From Cytidiella melzeri (lineage: Eukaryota; Basidiomycota; Agaricomycetes; Polyporales; Irpicaceae): a stretch of DNA of 46,788 bases. Location of the stretch: contig JABYQR010000337.1 of NCBI GenBank assembly GCA_022592445.1, positions 1 to 46,788 on the forward strand. The letters are read 5' to 3'. The stretch's first letter is position 1. Each line of letters begins with the position of its first letter. The notes below the pieces were generated by a model. The model saw nothing but the letters and a program-made list of their open reading frames with translations. It did no database searches and was not told where the DNA came from. This document shows, piece by piece, positions 9,782 to 20,337 of the stretch. Made by a program: the position numbers and the translations under genes.

Positions 9782-12334
9782 ATGAGGTATATGATCTTAC
9801 CGCTCTCTTATGTCTAGCAGCTGACACGGCATAGATCACAAGGCTACGGAATTCCCTTGCTTGCTCTTGCTATACTCAGCCCTTGGCCCTCCCAGCAAAA
9901 TCCAGGATCAAATCCACGGGTCCTATTGGTGTCGGCAGCACTTGTCAACATCACCGTCGACGATACATCCTCACTCATCGCGTACACTCCTGCGACGTCT
10001 TGGCAGTCGTCAACAACCGTGTGTAGTAGCTGCCTGCAACCTGATCCTGCCCTAGCATATGCGGGTACCTGGCACGACGGTACTCACATCATTCCCACGG
10101 CTGACGAGGATGACTCGCCTGGAGGGACGCAAGAGCTCAGCCAGTCGACGCAAGTGAGTCAGAAGAGTAGCACTCGTTCTGCAACTCCTACTCCGCCACC
10201 CACGCAGGCGAAAGGTAAAGGCGACGACGACGACGATGATGGCAAAGGAGATGATGATGATGACAAGAAAAGCGGGAATGATGGTCACAGGCGCCGAACT
10301 GTTCGAGTCGCTCGTGACGCCAAGCTGTTCAAGAGGGACAACTCAAGCGCTAATTCAAATCCATTCGTTACAGAGAAGGATGACAGCGATGACCCAGGCT
10401 TCGTGGACCAGCCTGTCGTCGTAACATTCAACTTTACCGGTGCGTCAAGAAAACTCCTTTGACTTTTTCTTCTTTTGTTGCAATTCTGTTGTCGAACTCG
10501 CCGATGTTCACCCAGGAGATGTCAATCTCCCGAGTATTCTCTTTTCATTATCTACTGTGGTGTGGATGCCGCAGTGCATACTGATTCGGCCATTATTCGT
10601 TTATGCAGGATCAGCAGTCTATCTATACGCTTTGGTTCCTCAATTCGCTGCGGCCACTAACACCACGCCGACCTTTGTCAACCTGACATACACCATTGAT
10701 TCTGAACCTGCTGGCCAATTTTTACATTCCGGATCTCCTTCCATTACCCCCAGTCCTACGTCGTATCTGTCTTCTGTGGCAGTCCTCCAGCGTTCTGGGT
10801 TATCGAATGGCCCTCATTCGTTGGTGATCAATGTTGGACCCGACTCAGTTTGTCTACTCGATTATATTGTTTACAGCCAAGACAGCCCCTTGTGGTCGAG
10901 CGGCGGCAGTTCTGCCGGCAGCTCTAGCGGGCCCAACTCTTCCAATGGTGCGGGTAACACATCAGGATCCCAGCCAACCACGTCCGTGGGTGCGGCGTCT
11001 CCGACTGGAGCCATGAACCAGTGCGTGTAAATTCCGCTTATACTTCGGGATCAATTGTTCTATTAGCTGACTTAACTTATCTCCCATTCGCTTGTCCCCC
11101 TCCTTTGGTGCATCTTCTTCCCTTCCGCGTGCGATGCTCACTTGACTTAATGTGATTCGCTCCTTAATATCCGGCGGCCGTTCGCCTTGTGGTGTCACTT
11201 CCCCTCTTACCCCCACTTCTGCTCCTCGCTACTCTTGCTGGGGGTTCGCTCTGTCTTGCATCTATTCATCACGGCTCACCAACTACGTCCAACTCTCTCT
11301 TCCACTCATTCCTCGTCATGTACGTTGAACTGGTACCCAGAGCGACGAATACCACCACTCCCTCGTCAACAAAGTCTCACAGTGTCGCAACGTTTGCAGG
11401 AGCGGTAGGAGGATCGGTTGGGTTACTTTCTGTCCTTGCATTAGCCCTCGCATTTTCCCTATATCGTCGACGACTAAAGGCGCGACGACGAGATCGCGCA
11501 TATCGTCAAGGTCGTGGAGGAGATGGGAGCTCAGTAAGCTCCTTCCATACGGATGCCTCAGAGGACGGCCCTCCGATGCAAGGGCCAGCTCCATTTGTTC
11601 CTCGGTATTTTCCTGGGACAGTCATCAACACTGCTCCCCCTGCATACTCGCCTCCTGCGCCTCCGTCAAACGAAGCAACAAGCTCTCTGCTTGGGCCTGA
11701 GGCCCCTGTGCCGTCTATCTCATGGTACTCACGACGATCCGGAGGCGCGAGTGGAGATTCAGACTCTGCTTCGTACGCTGACAGGCCGCCGCCAACTCCG
11801 CCTCTCAATCCCCTGGCAGGAGCTGCTGAAGTGGAGGACATGTATTTTGCTCCACCGCCTTCGTTCCAGATGGCTATAGCCTCTCCTATTCCTGCGATCT
11901 TAGCGGGATTGAGTGGAACTACTGCATCAGAATCCTCGTCTCCCGCCTTACGGTCGTCTTCGCCGTCCCCTCCATCTCCTGTCATCCCCTTGCTCGCACC
12001 ACCACCTTCCGCACGACCGGTGTCGTTCACAATCACGGGATTGCAGACGCCTAGTACAAGTCCGTCTGCCAGTCGGACATTGGTGGTATCAGAACCCTCG
12101 GTGTCTCCGCGTTCTTCCACACGCTCGCTTCGCATTCAGGCCTCGGAAGACAGCTCGTCTGAAGCACAAAACGACTCTGGCACACGCTCGTCAAGCGATG
12201 CACACCCATTGCTTCAATTGGATTCTGTAGCGGAATCACCCTTGGCTACACTTCCTGATACAACCACGTCCGCTCAGGAGAGTGGTAGGAATATCGGTGG
12301 CTCAGTTGGAGGTGGGAATTCTAGTAGCCGATAA
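9782..12334 (+). CDS. Mucin-like type I membrane protein
   Basis: The proposed exons are 9782-9786, 9835-10439, 10609-11020 and 11341-12334. They close in frame at 671 aa. The start is awkward: the only fitting ATG gives a 5-nt first coding exon (ATG AG). The N terminus has a hydrophobic stretch (residues about 8-20). It is followed by an ectodomain with LVNITVDDTSS, CSSCLQPDP, TWHDGTHI, DDPGF, VYLYALVP, FVNLTYTID and VDVGP-like VINVGPDS, with LLDYIVYSQ at its end. These elements are common in agaricomycete two-lobed beta-sandwich surface proteins. A Ser/Gly linker precedes a single transmembrane helix (VGGSVGLLSVLALALAFSLY) and a basic stop-transfer stretch, RRRLKARRRDR. A long Pro/Ser-rich cytoplasmic tail follows. 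The ligand and role are unknown. The 320-nt last intron may hide another exon. Confidence 0.75.
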
Positions 12335-14304
12335 AGGCGTAAGTTATCGTATCGTATTCTCGTAATGGTGAGCAATCGTCTATTTTACCCTCGCTCTTCT
12401 CGATTCTTTGCTCCTTATGGTGCAGCATGGCGCTCGCATCCTCCGCGCAGCTGGTCCTCCGTCGTCGGGGAGTTCGTTTACCAACTTCCCATGGGGAACT
12501 GGTATTCGCCATTCCCGGGGCACTTCTTTCTCACACGCTGTACCCCTGAGCATGGGTTCGGTGTACGGTGATGTTCATCGTACGCAGCTCCAACCTCACG
12601 ATCTGACGTTTCCCATTCTATTCTCGTGCCTTGCTACCTTTTCCGTTGGCTTCACTCTCACCCGTCGGACGGACCATTCTGACGATGACCTCTCTGGTTT
12701 TTTCCCCCTTCCAGCTTGTACGAATTGTCTTTCCCTTCCGTCATACTTGCGGAATGTAAAGGGCTACTGGCGGGATGTACTATGTTATAGACCAAACGAT
12801 TTCTACTCATCACCGACAACACAATGTTTTGACGCACGCATTTTGTTTCTCAGGACAATTCTCAAAAGATTCTCATGCATTCTGCTTCGGACCATTCTCC
12901 CTACAAGTGTGTGGGAACTGTGCCTGAGCCCGCAGAGGCCGCTTGCCCTCCATCTGTGAGAGTCTTTATTCCTCTTTGACGAGAACGCGATGTGGATAGC
13001 TGGCTTGTGACCCAACCTCTGCTGGGCGTGCCTGAGTCGGGAGCACATAACGCGTTCGAGAGCGAGGCAGAACAGGCAACGCTGTGGGACGAGTTGGAGA
13101 ACACGAATGCAATTGACTTGTATTACAGGCACAGAACGAAGAACGGGTCCTATTCGCAGGTACGTTGAAGACTTTGTTTCTCAGCGTATCGACGATACTC
13201 ATCCGACCGCTATGACGGTGTGTGTATGTGTGCCTTGAGCTCTTATCCCTGGACTCGGATACGGCGTTGCCCCATCGTCACAAAGACTCGAGGGTCGGGA
13301 TGGTGTCGGGACCCAGAAGGTCGGGATGGTGTGTCAGTAAAACGTATGAACTTTCGACACGAGTGGGGTTTATGATCATCTTGCGTTATGATCCAGATGG
13401 TTGGATTTTCTTCCTGTGTGAGGGCTAGCAGTTCTCGGACGACGTTTATACTACGGGAAAATGGCCTAGACAGGCTTCGTAGATCACTGGCACAATTGAT
13501 TGAACACGTACGGACGGCCGCGGGACGTAGGTCTCCATGGGTCCGACGGGGTGAAGAGCTACCAGCTTTCAACTTTCGATTGCTTGCACTGCCTCTGTCG
13601 CCAATTAACAATCATTTGCGCTGAAGCTTGAGCTCGCGCTGATACCGAGGGGTATAATAATCGCAGTACTGGCCTCAAGCTCTCGTGTCAGACTTCTCTT
13701 TCACACTCGAAGACTCGGTGTCCACCTTCCACGAAGGGTGAGCGTATGACCATTAGACTTTTTAGCAGTCAGGCCACTAGTGGTGTTGCAATCGTATATC
13801 ACTGTCAAGCCATCCTGCAGTGTGGAGCTCGAGTAGACATGTGCATGTATCGTTTTAAAAAAGTACTTTTTGCCTTCGACCGATCCGAAAAACACAGCGT
13901 TGGTTTCGAATCGGTAGCTTGGCTTTGCAAGATAAATACATGGGTCAAGGCGAGTGACGATGTATAGGAGCATACAATTGACATTGATCTCTAGTCCGAG
14001 CACCGAGGACCAGTGCGTATTGAGTATGAGACGGTAGCCGTGAACACATGTGCCATGGATAGAGGGATGTGGCCGAGAAGCGTAAGAGCGAAGGAAGCGG
14101 AAGCCACATTTGAACCAATATACACCTTGAATACAACGAAGATTAAGCGTACTACCGGACGCAAATGATATACTTTCTTGAGCAAGTTCATATTCCGACA
14201 CAAGAAAGCTGAATGAATTTGGAGATAGATTAGCGTTTAAGTACTGGAGGAACGTGTTTGTAGTTGTACGTACTTCCAGAGTGAGAGTGACAGCATTGAA
14301 AGAA
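12335..14304. other. Intergenic region, no convincing gene
   Basis: It holds the 3' flanks of the membrane-protein gene (+) and of the small membrane protein (-), which converge here. ORFs of 109-241 codons exist on both strands, but they lack recognisable motifs and do not connect into a plausible spliced gene. A short direct repeat (GGTCGGGATGGTGT) occurs twice near 13293-13332. Confidence 0.5.
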
Positions 14305-14972
14305 TTAAAGTGCGCCGACGACGCTGCCGGGGAGGCTCGTAGGAATAACAAAGTCCGACGCCCCAATAGCACCGCCTGATCCCGACGGTGTAGGTGCAGC
14401 TGAGCCACCAGCACCGCCCAGACCACCAGACTGTGCCGAAAGCGAGGGCGAAGCTGACGAGGACGAGCTCGGTGAAGCCCCGCCGACGTTACTGTTGCTC
14501 GCGGCGGGTACGTTGCCTCCAGAATCTGGTACTCCTCCCGCTCCTCCTGTGGAATTTGAGGACGTCGTTGAAGGGGTGTTCTTGTGACTTTTGTGTCCCA
14601 CTGTCCCTCCTACTGCCCCTCCTACAACTGCGGCAACGACTACGACGCCGAGTATGACAAAGATGACTATCCATTTCTTCGTTCGATACCATGGGACAGG
14701 CCTCGCGCTGTACGGATCCATGCGTTCCTTCGTCGAGAATCCCGACTCTGCTTCATGGTCGTGCGCTGCTGGTGCGGTGGGGGCATTGTTAGAGTCGTCC
14801 TGAACGGATGCACCGCTCGGCGAGTTCTTAAGAAGGTCGATGTTATAGCTTTCCTACATCTCGCCATGAGTCACCATACAACGCATACGTCGGGACCTTG
14901 TACACTGACCTGTTTTTGCTCACGAGTTGCAGCTGGGGCAGCGGCGAGGAGGTGTTCGTCGTACCCCGACAT
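14305..14972 (-). CDS. Small single-pass membrane protein with Ser/Gly-rich tail
   Basis: Two exons, 14910-14972 and 14305-14853 (intron 14854-14909, GTCAGT...TGTAG), give 203 aa. The N-terminal ~80 residues are hydrophilic (MSGYDEHLLAAAPA, then YNIDLLKNSPSG). They end in a Trp/Lys-rich pre-membrane stretch (VPWYRTKKW), followed by one strong transmembrane helix (IVIFVILGVVVVAAVVGGAV). The remaining ~90 residues are Ser, Gly, Pro and Thr rich and presumably outside the membrane, making this a type II protein. The architecture is frequent in agaricomycetes and the function is unknown. It could be the membrane anchor of a longer protein if a further 3' exon exists, but the frame ends cleanly at a stop. 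Confidence 0.7.
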
Positions 14973-16572
14973 GGTGGTAGATGAGAGGGATGTGCTCTCT
15001 GTCGTCGAGGGCGGTGCTTAGTTTGACATTGTGAGCGTTAACCTCAAGGCGAGGTGGCCGAGGCGCTGTTCATCAACAAATTAAGGGACAGCGCTAGTCC
15101 ACCTGAGGTTGCTTACCACCGCCATCCATGGCTCCTACAACATGTCCCTGCGCTGTAAGTTTCACAACTACCACTGATCCTAGCAGAATGGTCGCAGTAC
15201 TATTCTCAACTTTGATTTCTGCACGCTGTATCGCTGCTCGGACGAGCAGGGTCTTCCTCGAGCTCGTCGCTCGCCTCGCATCCGCGGTTGTTGCATGAGG
15301 GTTATCGCGCACTCTGATCTGAGGTACGCGGAACTACAGGCTGGCTTATGAGCATTGTTGGTCTGCTAAGTCTGTGGAGGCATTACTTGCTCCACATTGA
15401 ATCATACTTTCGATTGTGACATAGCCGTGTTTTGTACTGAACCTGCAACTGACAATTCGGTAGATGTTGCTTTTTACTGTGCAAACGCTAACGGCCCTCT
15501 TATCTTGGACTCCCCATGATACTAAGCTCGGCTTGAGAACGCAACCACATCTTTAACTGCACCTCGAAGCAAGGGTGGGCATTGGCCAATGCTTTGCAAT
15601 TCCCTACTGGCAACAATTTGGCTGAGAATGTCCAATCAAATCAGCCTACCCGGTGTCGACCTCATGAGCTTCAAGTGAGTCTAATTCGCTCTTAGCAACC
15701 AAAAAAGTTGTCCCGGAATCAGTACGCTGATCCAATGAACTCAAGGTCACGCATCCCGTGCACATGTTCTCCTTGCTAGGCTCAAAAAATATCTGAGGCC
15801 GCTAGCTACTGCCTAGCATCTCCTTCATCATTTTTGGCTCACGGGGGAGCTTGACATCTCCTCCAGCAGATCTTGTTTGTTGGAAGAGATGTCAAGCTCC
15901 CAAGAAAGCAAGCACGTCTTCGATGCTGTTGCCGTTGTCGCCCATCTCGACATCTCTTAGCTGGAGGGTAGTCATACTATGAGTTGGTCGGTGTCGTTCA
16001 GGCCAGGTTTAAAAAGAACGTCGTGGTTGCGGACAAAGTCAAAGTGAGCGGGTTCGACAACCCGCGGCCCCTATGCGCAGCAGGATTCACACCCCAAGCA
16101 TAACCGGTCTGCTTCAAACTTCGATACGCCTACTTGTATCGACCGCCAGCTCTCTTATGAAGCCCACGTACTCACTGATCACGACGCCAAATTGAACATG
16201 CCGTCTTAAGTTGTTTGGTCCCAACACGCTTGAATCTGAGAAGCAAAAACCCTTTGCTCCAGGTGCGCCCCTTCCATGTGTAGTGGAGGCTACATGCTTG
16301 TCATATACGCATCGTCAACGGCACAGGCAGGTTGAGAAGTGCATCGAGGCATGCTCACAGCCTTTCGGATTCAGATTGCCTGCATGGTAGAGCATACAGT
16401 CTCCGGATGCAATGTGAAGCACGATCGTGGATGACCGACCACGTTACATCACGGTACGCAGAAAGGCTCACCTTGTTTGACTTGTCGTCGAGAGTAAACA
16501 CGATCTGCGAACTGCGAGCTGCGCCGCTGCGCCAACTCTGAGCGACCCTATTACCGGTACTACATCGAGTTA
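14973..16572. other. Intergenic repeat debris
   Basis: No gene seen. It contains the strong hairpin at 15845-15901 and, toward its right end, sequence that may be further decayed transposase upstream of the Plavaka fragment. No frame longer than about 72 codons has any recognisable motif. Confidence 0.5.
15845..15901. repeat. Perfect 16-bp inverted repeat (hairpin)
   Basis: Left arm GGGAGCTTGACATCTC (15845-15860) and right arm GAGATGTCAAGCTCCC (15886-15901) are exact reverse complements, separated by 25 nt. One mismatch inside, four more bases also pair, giving a 21-bp stem with a loop of about 15 nt. It is followed at about 15938-15958 by another CATCTCGACATCTCT motif. It could be a transposon terminal repeat, a miniature element or a small-RNA precursor. 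Confidence 0.7.
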
Positions 16573-16745
16573 TACGGCACTACCGACAACTACAACACCG
16601 AAAGTACTTAGCGCCTGCACATCGACTTTGCAAAGGACGCGTATCGTTCAACAAACCACAGAGATGAGTTCCCGCAGATGACTCTTTGGTCAAGGAGACG
16701 AGAGAAGCTTTGGAGACACCCACAGTACATTCGACATCGCCTCTC
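16573..16745 (+). pseudogene. Plavaka-like transposase, C-terminal relic
   Basis: The frame starting at 16573 reads YGTTDNYNTEST, a stop (TAG at 16609), then RLHIDFAKDAYRSTN, HRDEFPQMTLWSRRREKL and HPQYIRHRL. NTE-x-x-x-RLHIDFAKDAYR with PQMTLW is the C-terminal signature I associate with Plavaka-type (CACTA-related) transposases of Agaricomycetes. The in-frame stop and the absence of the catalytic domain nearby show it is dead. It abuts the 3' end of the MFS gene. Confidence 0.7.
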
Positions 16746-16941
16746 TCGGAACCGCCAGACATATCTGTCCCCGCCCAGCAGGCACATATCACCATGACAA
16801 AACATCCGTCTGTGCCTGCTATCTCTTTCGACACCCTGGCAAACTACTGGAGGTTTTTCCTGATGCATAGCCCTACGGGCCTCTTGCAACCTGCCCTGAC
16901 CCTCTCTATTAATCATACACGAAAATCCGCTGCACAAACAT

Positions 16942-19650
16942 CTACGCCTTCTCCCCAGTCACCTCACTCACCCCAGACTCCAACGCATTCTCCTTCACCT
17001 CGGCCGACGCAGTCTCCCCACTCTCCCTCTCCCTCTCCCTCTGCCTCTCTCTATCCGCCTCCGCCTTGTCCTTCTCCTTCAACCCCCACTGCTTATCCGT
17101 CGTCTTCCTCAACGGAAACGCCTTCATCAACCCCACACTCGCCATCCCCGCCCCGCACAACGCGAGCATCACGACCCAGACGAGGTGCAAGCTGTCCGCG
17201 AAAGCCTGTTGTGTCTCCGCGCGCAGCGACGGCGACAGCGTCGGAATATCCGGGATTACAGCGTACGCGAGTTCTGCACCTTGTGCGTACCGGGAAAGAA
17301 GCTCTTTGGGAAGTTTGGTGCGTAGACCGTTTTGCAGGATCGTGCCGCTGATGGCGACGCCCCAAGCCTGCACAAAGGATTCATGAATCAGTGCTGAGAG
17401 GCAGGGGCGGAGAGAAGTGTGGTGGGAAAGTACTACCTGCGAGAACGCACGGACGAACGTCACTAGAGCTACCGCTGACGCATTTTCTGTGATAGGAAGG
17501 GGCGCCATCACGGGGAACTGGGTTGGCCACGTTTGGTGAGTTCCAGTTGGATGAAGGAGGAATAGATGATAAGTAACCACAATCAAAACGCGACTCACGT
17601 ATGTGCAGTAAAGCAATCCCATGCCGACACCTTGTATCATCTGATACAAAGCCAACACCCCAATCGGCGTCCCCACACGCATCGTCGTGAACAATCCCAT
17701 GCCGACGAGCATCATTGTCCATCCCGCAAAGTTCTATAACGAAAAGGGGAGAAACCGGGTTTTATGTTTTGAGAAAACAGATTCTCGAGTCGCGAAACCG
17801 CTCTGTTCGGGCGAAGTGGGGGGCGTGTGACGTACCACGACCCTGTAGTGCCCCAGCTTTGCGACGATCAAGCCCTGCGCGATCGCAGACGGAGAGATCG
17901 TGACGGACATGGGCAGAAAGTCCAAGCCGGACCGGACTGGAGATGCGAGTCTCACTGATTGGAACCACGTCGGTCTGTATATGCGGCGTTACTTGTCAGT
18001 AGGGAAAAACCTATCGCAGAGGGTAGACGTACAAATAAACTGAGATGACAACATTGATCAGTCATAATGAGAGCTTGAGTAAGTATGGTTTGACGTACAG
18101 CCAGCAGTGATTGTCACGACACCGTGCAGGAACGTCGCGATGTACCTTGTTCCGACAACAACTCAGGTCCTGTGGCTTGAATAGTTGTCGCAGCGCGATG
18201 AGAACTCACCCGCTCAACGACGTCCTGTTCGAAAGAACCACGAGAGGGATCTACAAGGACGGCGATTAGCGGGACAGCTACAGTGGGATCGGCGGTACCA
18301 CACTCACCGTGGGTTGCTTCGCCCACTTGGTCTCATACACCATCGCGAATGCCAAACCGATAACACCAAGGATAAGCGGAGCCAGCACTCGCGGCGACGT
18401 CCACGGGTACTTGATGCCTCCCCACGTGAGGCCTAAGATGCATGCACACGTTGAAGAGATGATTAAGATATTGCCTCTGGGAAAATAACATAAGTCAAGA
18501 TACAGTGAGGTATTGGTGGGAATGATAGCATACATCCAGTCCAGTTTCATGAGTTTCTCGCGGAGACTATCCTGAGGTGCTTTGAGCTGCAAGAAAAAGA
18601 ATACGACGACCATCGCCACAGCACAGAGGGGGAGATTCATGTCTGTTGAAAGTTTCAAGCCGGGGGAGCATCAGGTCAAATGGGAGGAAAGGCATACAGA
18701 AAAGCCATCGCCACGTCGCGTGCTGGGCGAGACCTCCAGCGATAAATGGGCCAATTACGGAGCTTAATGTGAAGATTCTGAGAGCAAAACCGGGAGTGAG
18801 TGAGTGTGTTGGGATAATACAGGCAGTAAAGTGGCATTTGCTTCCTCTTGCTGCATGCAAGGGTCTGGGTTTAAACTCAACCTTGTTCGGCAGCCGCCCA
18901 GTAACAAACACCACTTTTCCACATCGGACTCCCCTCGATAACAGTTGCAGTTATGTGTCTCCATGCTACTCACATTCCAGTGATAGCTGTAAAGAAACCT
19001 CGCTCACGAAGAGGCACGAGGTCTGCCGTGACAATACTCGACAGCGATTGGATACCGCCGCCGCCCACGCCCTGGATAGCTACAGATGTGACAGGCTCGT
19101 CAGAAACCGCCGTAGTCGGATGTCAAGGGATGACATGCCTCGTCCGAGTATCAAGACGTTCATACTGGCTGCCGATCCCGAGACTGCAGAGCCGGCAGCA
19201 AAGATGGTGAGTGCGCCGAGCATCGTTGCGCGACGTCCGAAAATTTGAGCGAGCTTGCCGCTGAACGGCAAGCATGCTGCAGAGGACAAGCTGTATGCGG
19301 ACGCGACCCAGGAGAAGTCTTCGCCATGGAGGTCGCTCACGATGGTCGGTGCTGCAGTGGCGACGGATGCCTGGTAGTGATATGGACCAATTTTGGTAAG
19401 CTCATTGTATGCGGAAAATGAAAGTGGAACAGCGACATACGAGATCAAGGGCAGCGAGCAGTAAAGAGAGACACAAGGCGACGTAAACGAGCCAAAATTT
19501 CAGCCCGCGTTTTGCTCTCGGCTCTTCAGCGTCTTTGGACTGGCCTGTGTCAGCGGTTGGTGGCTCCTTTTCCGACGAGGCTTGGGGGCTCTGGAGAGCG
19601 GATGGTAGGTCAGGCTGGTCTTGATGTTTCACACCAGACGTGGTGGACAT
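16942..19650 (-). CDS. MFS transporter, 14-TM DHA2-type exporter
   Basis: Thirteen exons: 19441-19650, 19139-19370, 18974-19079, 18698-18777, 18534-18642, 18308-18476, 18210-18250, 18099-18145, 18033-18039, 17836-17974, 17599-17733, 17437-17517 and 16942-17367. They total 1782 nt, or 593 aa. Family marks are AALDLASVATAAPTIVSDLHG in two pieces, WVASAYSLSSAACLPFSGKL, FGRRATML, GRAIQGVGGGGI, IGPFIAGGLAQHATWRW, PTWFQ with SGLDFLPM, and APLPITENASA. The acidic/basic C terminus is cytosolic. Such proteins usually export drugs or secondary metabolites by proton antiport. Oddities are a 7-nt internal exon and a GC-AG second intron. An upstream in-frame ATG at 19695 exists, but the chosen one gives a normal cytosolic N terminus. 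Its neighbour is the adenylating enzyme on the same strand. Confidence 0.9.
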
Positions 19651-20337
19651 GGCGAGGAGGGGAGACGAGACAGAGATGACCGACGCCCAGGACAAGTTGC
19701 TGGAGTCCTTCCTCGCCGGGGCTTCGTTGAGTGAAATGGAAGAGATGAGAGCACGCCGTTTGTTTGATTATCTTTTGGGGAATGCCGGGTCGGTTGGAAG
19801 ACTAGTACTGACCATGGAACCAAGCCGACAACTCGCTCGCAGTAGGGGGGAAAGCAAGCAGAATGCTCGCCTCCGACTGGGGGTAACGGTGAGCGGATCA
19901 TTATCGAAAGAATACGCAGCTAGTGTATTTACTTACTCTATAATTATCTCGTAACAGATCATTGACTGGAGCAGAAGCAACGAAACGAGTTCAAAGTAAG
20001 TATCAGTGCAACAAGTTCATCAGAAACGCTGCGTGGCATGCGGCATGCTTACTTCGATTGGTCCCGTGACTCTGCCAGTAAGGGTCGTGGTAAGTAGGCT
20101 TCGGCAAGGCTGTATACGAAGTCACTGTACGCCAAGTCGATCCAAAGGTATAGGGTATAGGTTTGAACGGTATCATGGGGTAATCAGCTGAGTCCGCCTG
20201 CAGACAAGTCCGCGAACCATGGAGCTCAAATACGAAGCAGCATTCACCACGAGGGAACCATTGAGCTATCTTGACAGAATGTAAATACCCGGTGTGCCCC
20301 ACCACATGCTCATGCACACAACGTCTTCCACCGCGTC

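Noticed and set aside
12408..12959. 183-codon + strand ORF after the membrane-protein gene
   Set aside because: No motif, no splice continuity with the upstream gene (which ends cleanly at 12334), and mixed composition typical of a 3' UTR or intergenic DNA.
13290..13335. Direct repeat GGTCGGGATGGTGT
   Set aside because: Only two short copies about 25 bp apart; not distinguishable from chance or slippage.
13701..14426. 241-codon minus-strand ORF
   Set aside because: It overlaps the 3' part of the better supported membrane protein in another frame and has no recognisable domain.
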